From Desulfobacterales bacterium (GTDB taxonomy: Bacteria > Desulfobacterota > Desulfobacteria > Desulfobacterales > JAFDCJ01), in the NCBI GenBank assembly GCA_029932495.1, contig JAOZPY010000156.1, positions 1 through 6,583 of the forward strand: a DNA stretch of 6,583 nucleotides. Direction: 5' to 3'. The notes under the pieces were generated by a model. That model saw nothing but the letters and a program-made list of their open reading frames with translations, did not search any database and was not told the DNA's origin. Positions 5,680 to 6,583 of the stretch are shown here, in pieces. The position numbers were made by a program, and so were the translations under genes. Positions within the stretch are counted from its first letter, which is position 1. Each line of letters starts with the position of its first letter.

Positions 5680-6583
5680 TTACCACCGTATCAGCGCACT
5701 GCCCCAGGTCAGGCCTCCTCCAAAAACCGGCAGGCAGACCAGATCTCCAGTGTTAATGCTGCCGTCACGTACGGCTTCATCCAGAGAGATGGCGCATGAG
5801 GCCGAGGAAATGTTGCCGTATTTTTGCAGTGTCAGGTAGAATCTTTCAAACGGTATTTTCAGGGATTTGGCAATGTGCTGAAACATGCGCATGTTGGCCT
5901 GATGCGGAATGAACCAACGCACATCTTCCACCGGAAGTCGGTTGTGATCCAGGCCTTCTGCGATGGACTCCATAAAACGTCGAACCGCCACCCGAAAGCT
6001 GAGATTTGCCTCGATCATGTTAAGATAATGCAGCCCCCGGTCCACGCTTTCATGAGTGATGGGGGTGGTTTTGGAGCCGCCGCCGGGCAGCAGCAAGTCC
6101 TGACCGTTGGCACCGTCGGTGTGAAGGTGGGTGGACAGGATCTGGTGGCCGCCATTGTCCCGGGTGAGCACGGCGGCCCCGGCGCCATCCCCCCACAGAA
6201 TGCAGGTGGTGCGGTCTTTCCAGTTGAGGGTGCGCGACATGACTTCTGCTGCTACCACCAGAACATGGGTGGCGGCTTTGGTCTTTAGGTACTGTTCAGC
6301 GACGTTCAGGGCGAAAATAAAGCCGGAGCAGGCAGCGGTGACATCAAAGGTGACCGCCCGGGGGGCGTCCAGTTTGGCTTGCAGCCAGTTGGCCGCTGAG
6401 GGACAACAGGTGTCCGGCGTGATGGTTGCCATGATGATCAGGTCAATGTCCTTGGCCTGCAGGCCGGCCATTTCCAAGGCCTTGAGACTGGCTTCGCGCC
6501 CCAGGTCCGAGGTGGTTTCATCGGCTGCGGCAATGCGTCTTTCACTGATTCCAGTGCGTTTGACAATCCATTCATGGGTCGTG
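5680..6583 (-). CDS. fabH: Beta-ketoacyl-ACP synthase III (FabH-type), 5' end beyond window
   Basis: This cytosolic thiolase-fold enzyme condenses an acyl-CoA (acetyl-CoA in E. coli) with malonyl-ACP to start fatty-acid synthesis. The frame is open to the right edge; about 300 residues are visible of the usual ~317-330, so roughly 27 are missing, and an internal TTG at 6477 is not the start. The catalytic triad is complete: Cys in TAACSGF (codon 6328-6330), His in PHQANMR (5902-5904) and Asn in YGNISSAS (5812-5814). The CoA-binding Trp and Arg of EWIVKRTG (6568-6570, 6556-6558; E. coli W32, R36), the GDGAGAAVL loop and the C-terminal FGGGLTWGSALIRW are also kept. The substrate chain length cannot be judged. 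It is not beside plsX, fabD or fabG on its visible downstream side; the upstream side is unseen. It is convergent with the murJ-like gene. Confidence 0.95.
   Translation of the reverse strand, partial: TTHEWIVKRTGISERRIAAADETTSDLGREASLKALEMAGLQAKDIDLIIMATITPDTCCPSAANWLQAKLDAPRAVTFDVTAACSGFIFALNVAEQYLKTKAATHVLVVAAEVMSRTLNWKDRTTCILWGDGAGAAVLTRDNGGHQILSTHLHTDGANGQDLLLPGGGSKTTPITHESVDRGLHYLNMIEANLSFRVAVRRFMESIAEGLDHNRLPVEDVRWFIPHQANMRMFQHIAKSLKIPFERFYLTLQKYGNISSASCAISLDEAVRDGSINTGDLVCLPVFGGGLTWGSALIRW

Noticed and set aside
5824..6288. 154-codon plus-strand open frame opposite fabH
   Set aside because: It is antisense to the FabH catalytic region, which has clear motifs; no domain is visible in the opposite frame.
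6475..6477. TTG codon as the fabH start
   Set aside because: The frame stays open to the window edge and upstream residues include the conserved EWIVKRTGISER segment of FabH, so the gene begins outside the window.

Overview
This window carries four protein-coding genes and no RNA gene, mobile element, CRISPR array or long non-coding stretch. The organism is very probably a Gram-negative bacterium, because an RND tripartite-efflux permease is present and such pumps span two membranes. GC looks moderately high (roughly mid-50s %, judged by eye). The gene types and protein wording remind me of Desulfobacterota (sulfate-reducing 'deltaproteobacteria'); this is an impression, not a result.

Layout: (1) 1-2408, plus strand: the C-terminal three quarters of an AcrB-like RND permease, with its 5' end outside the window. 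(2) 2444-3934, minus strand: an unusual membrane protein with two CDP-alcohol phosphatidyltransferase (CAPT) domains in one chain, the second resembling phosphatidylserine synthase. (3) 3935-4112: a short divergent intergenic region with an 8-bp-arm dyad and weak promoter-like boxes. (4) 4113-5675, plus strand: a MurJ/MviN-family lipid flippase that keeps the fold signatures but lacks several arginines important in E. coli MurJ. (5) 5680-6583, minus strand: a beta-ketoacyl-ACP synthase III (FabH) with an intact catalytic triad, its first ~27 residues beyond the right edge.

The genes strictly alternate in strand (+,-,+,-), so none of them shares an operon inside the window. Both convergent junctions are tight (35 bp and 4 bp), and no clear intrinsic terminator is visible. 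The common theme is the cell envelope: fatty-acid initiation (FabH), phospholipid headgroup transfer (tandem CAPT), lipid-linked precursor flipping (MurJ-like) and efflux (RND). The most notable items are the tandem CAPT fusion with a degenerate first active site, and its divergent pairing with a MurJ-like protein of altered cavity chemistry across a palindromic control region. I see no clear-cut new multi-gene system such as a defence island; a lipid synthesis/flipping pair is the best speculative candidate.
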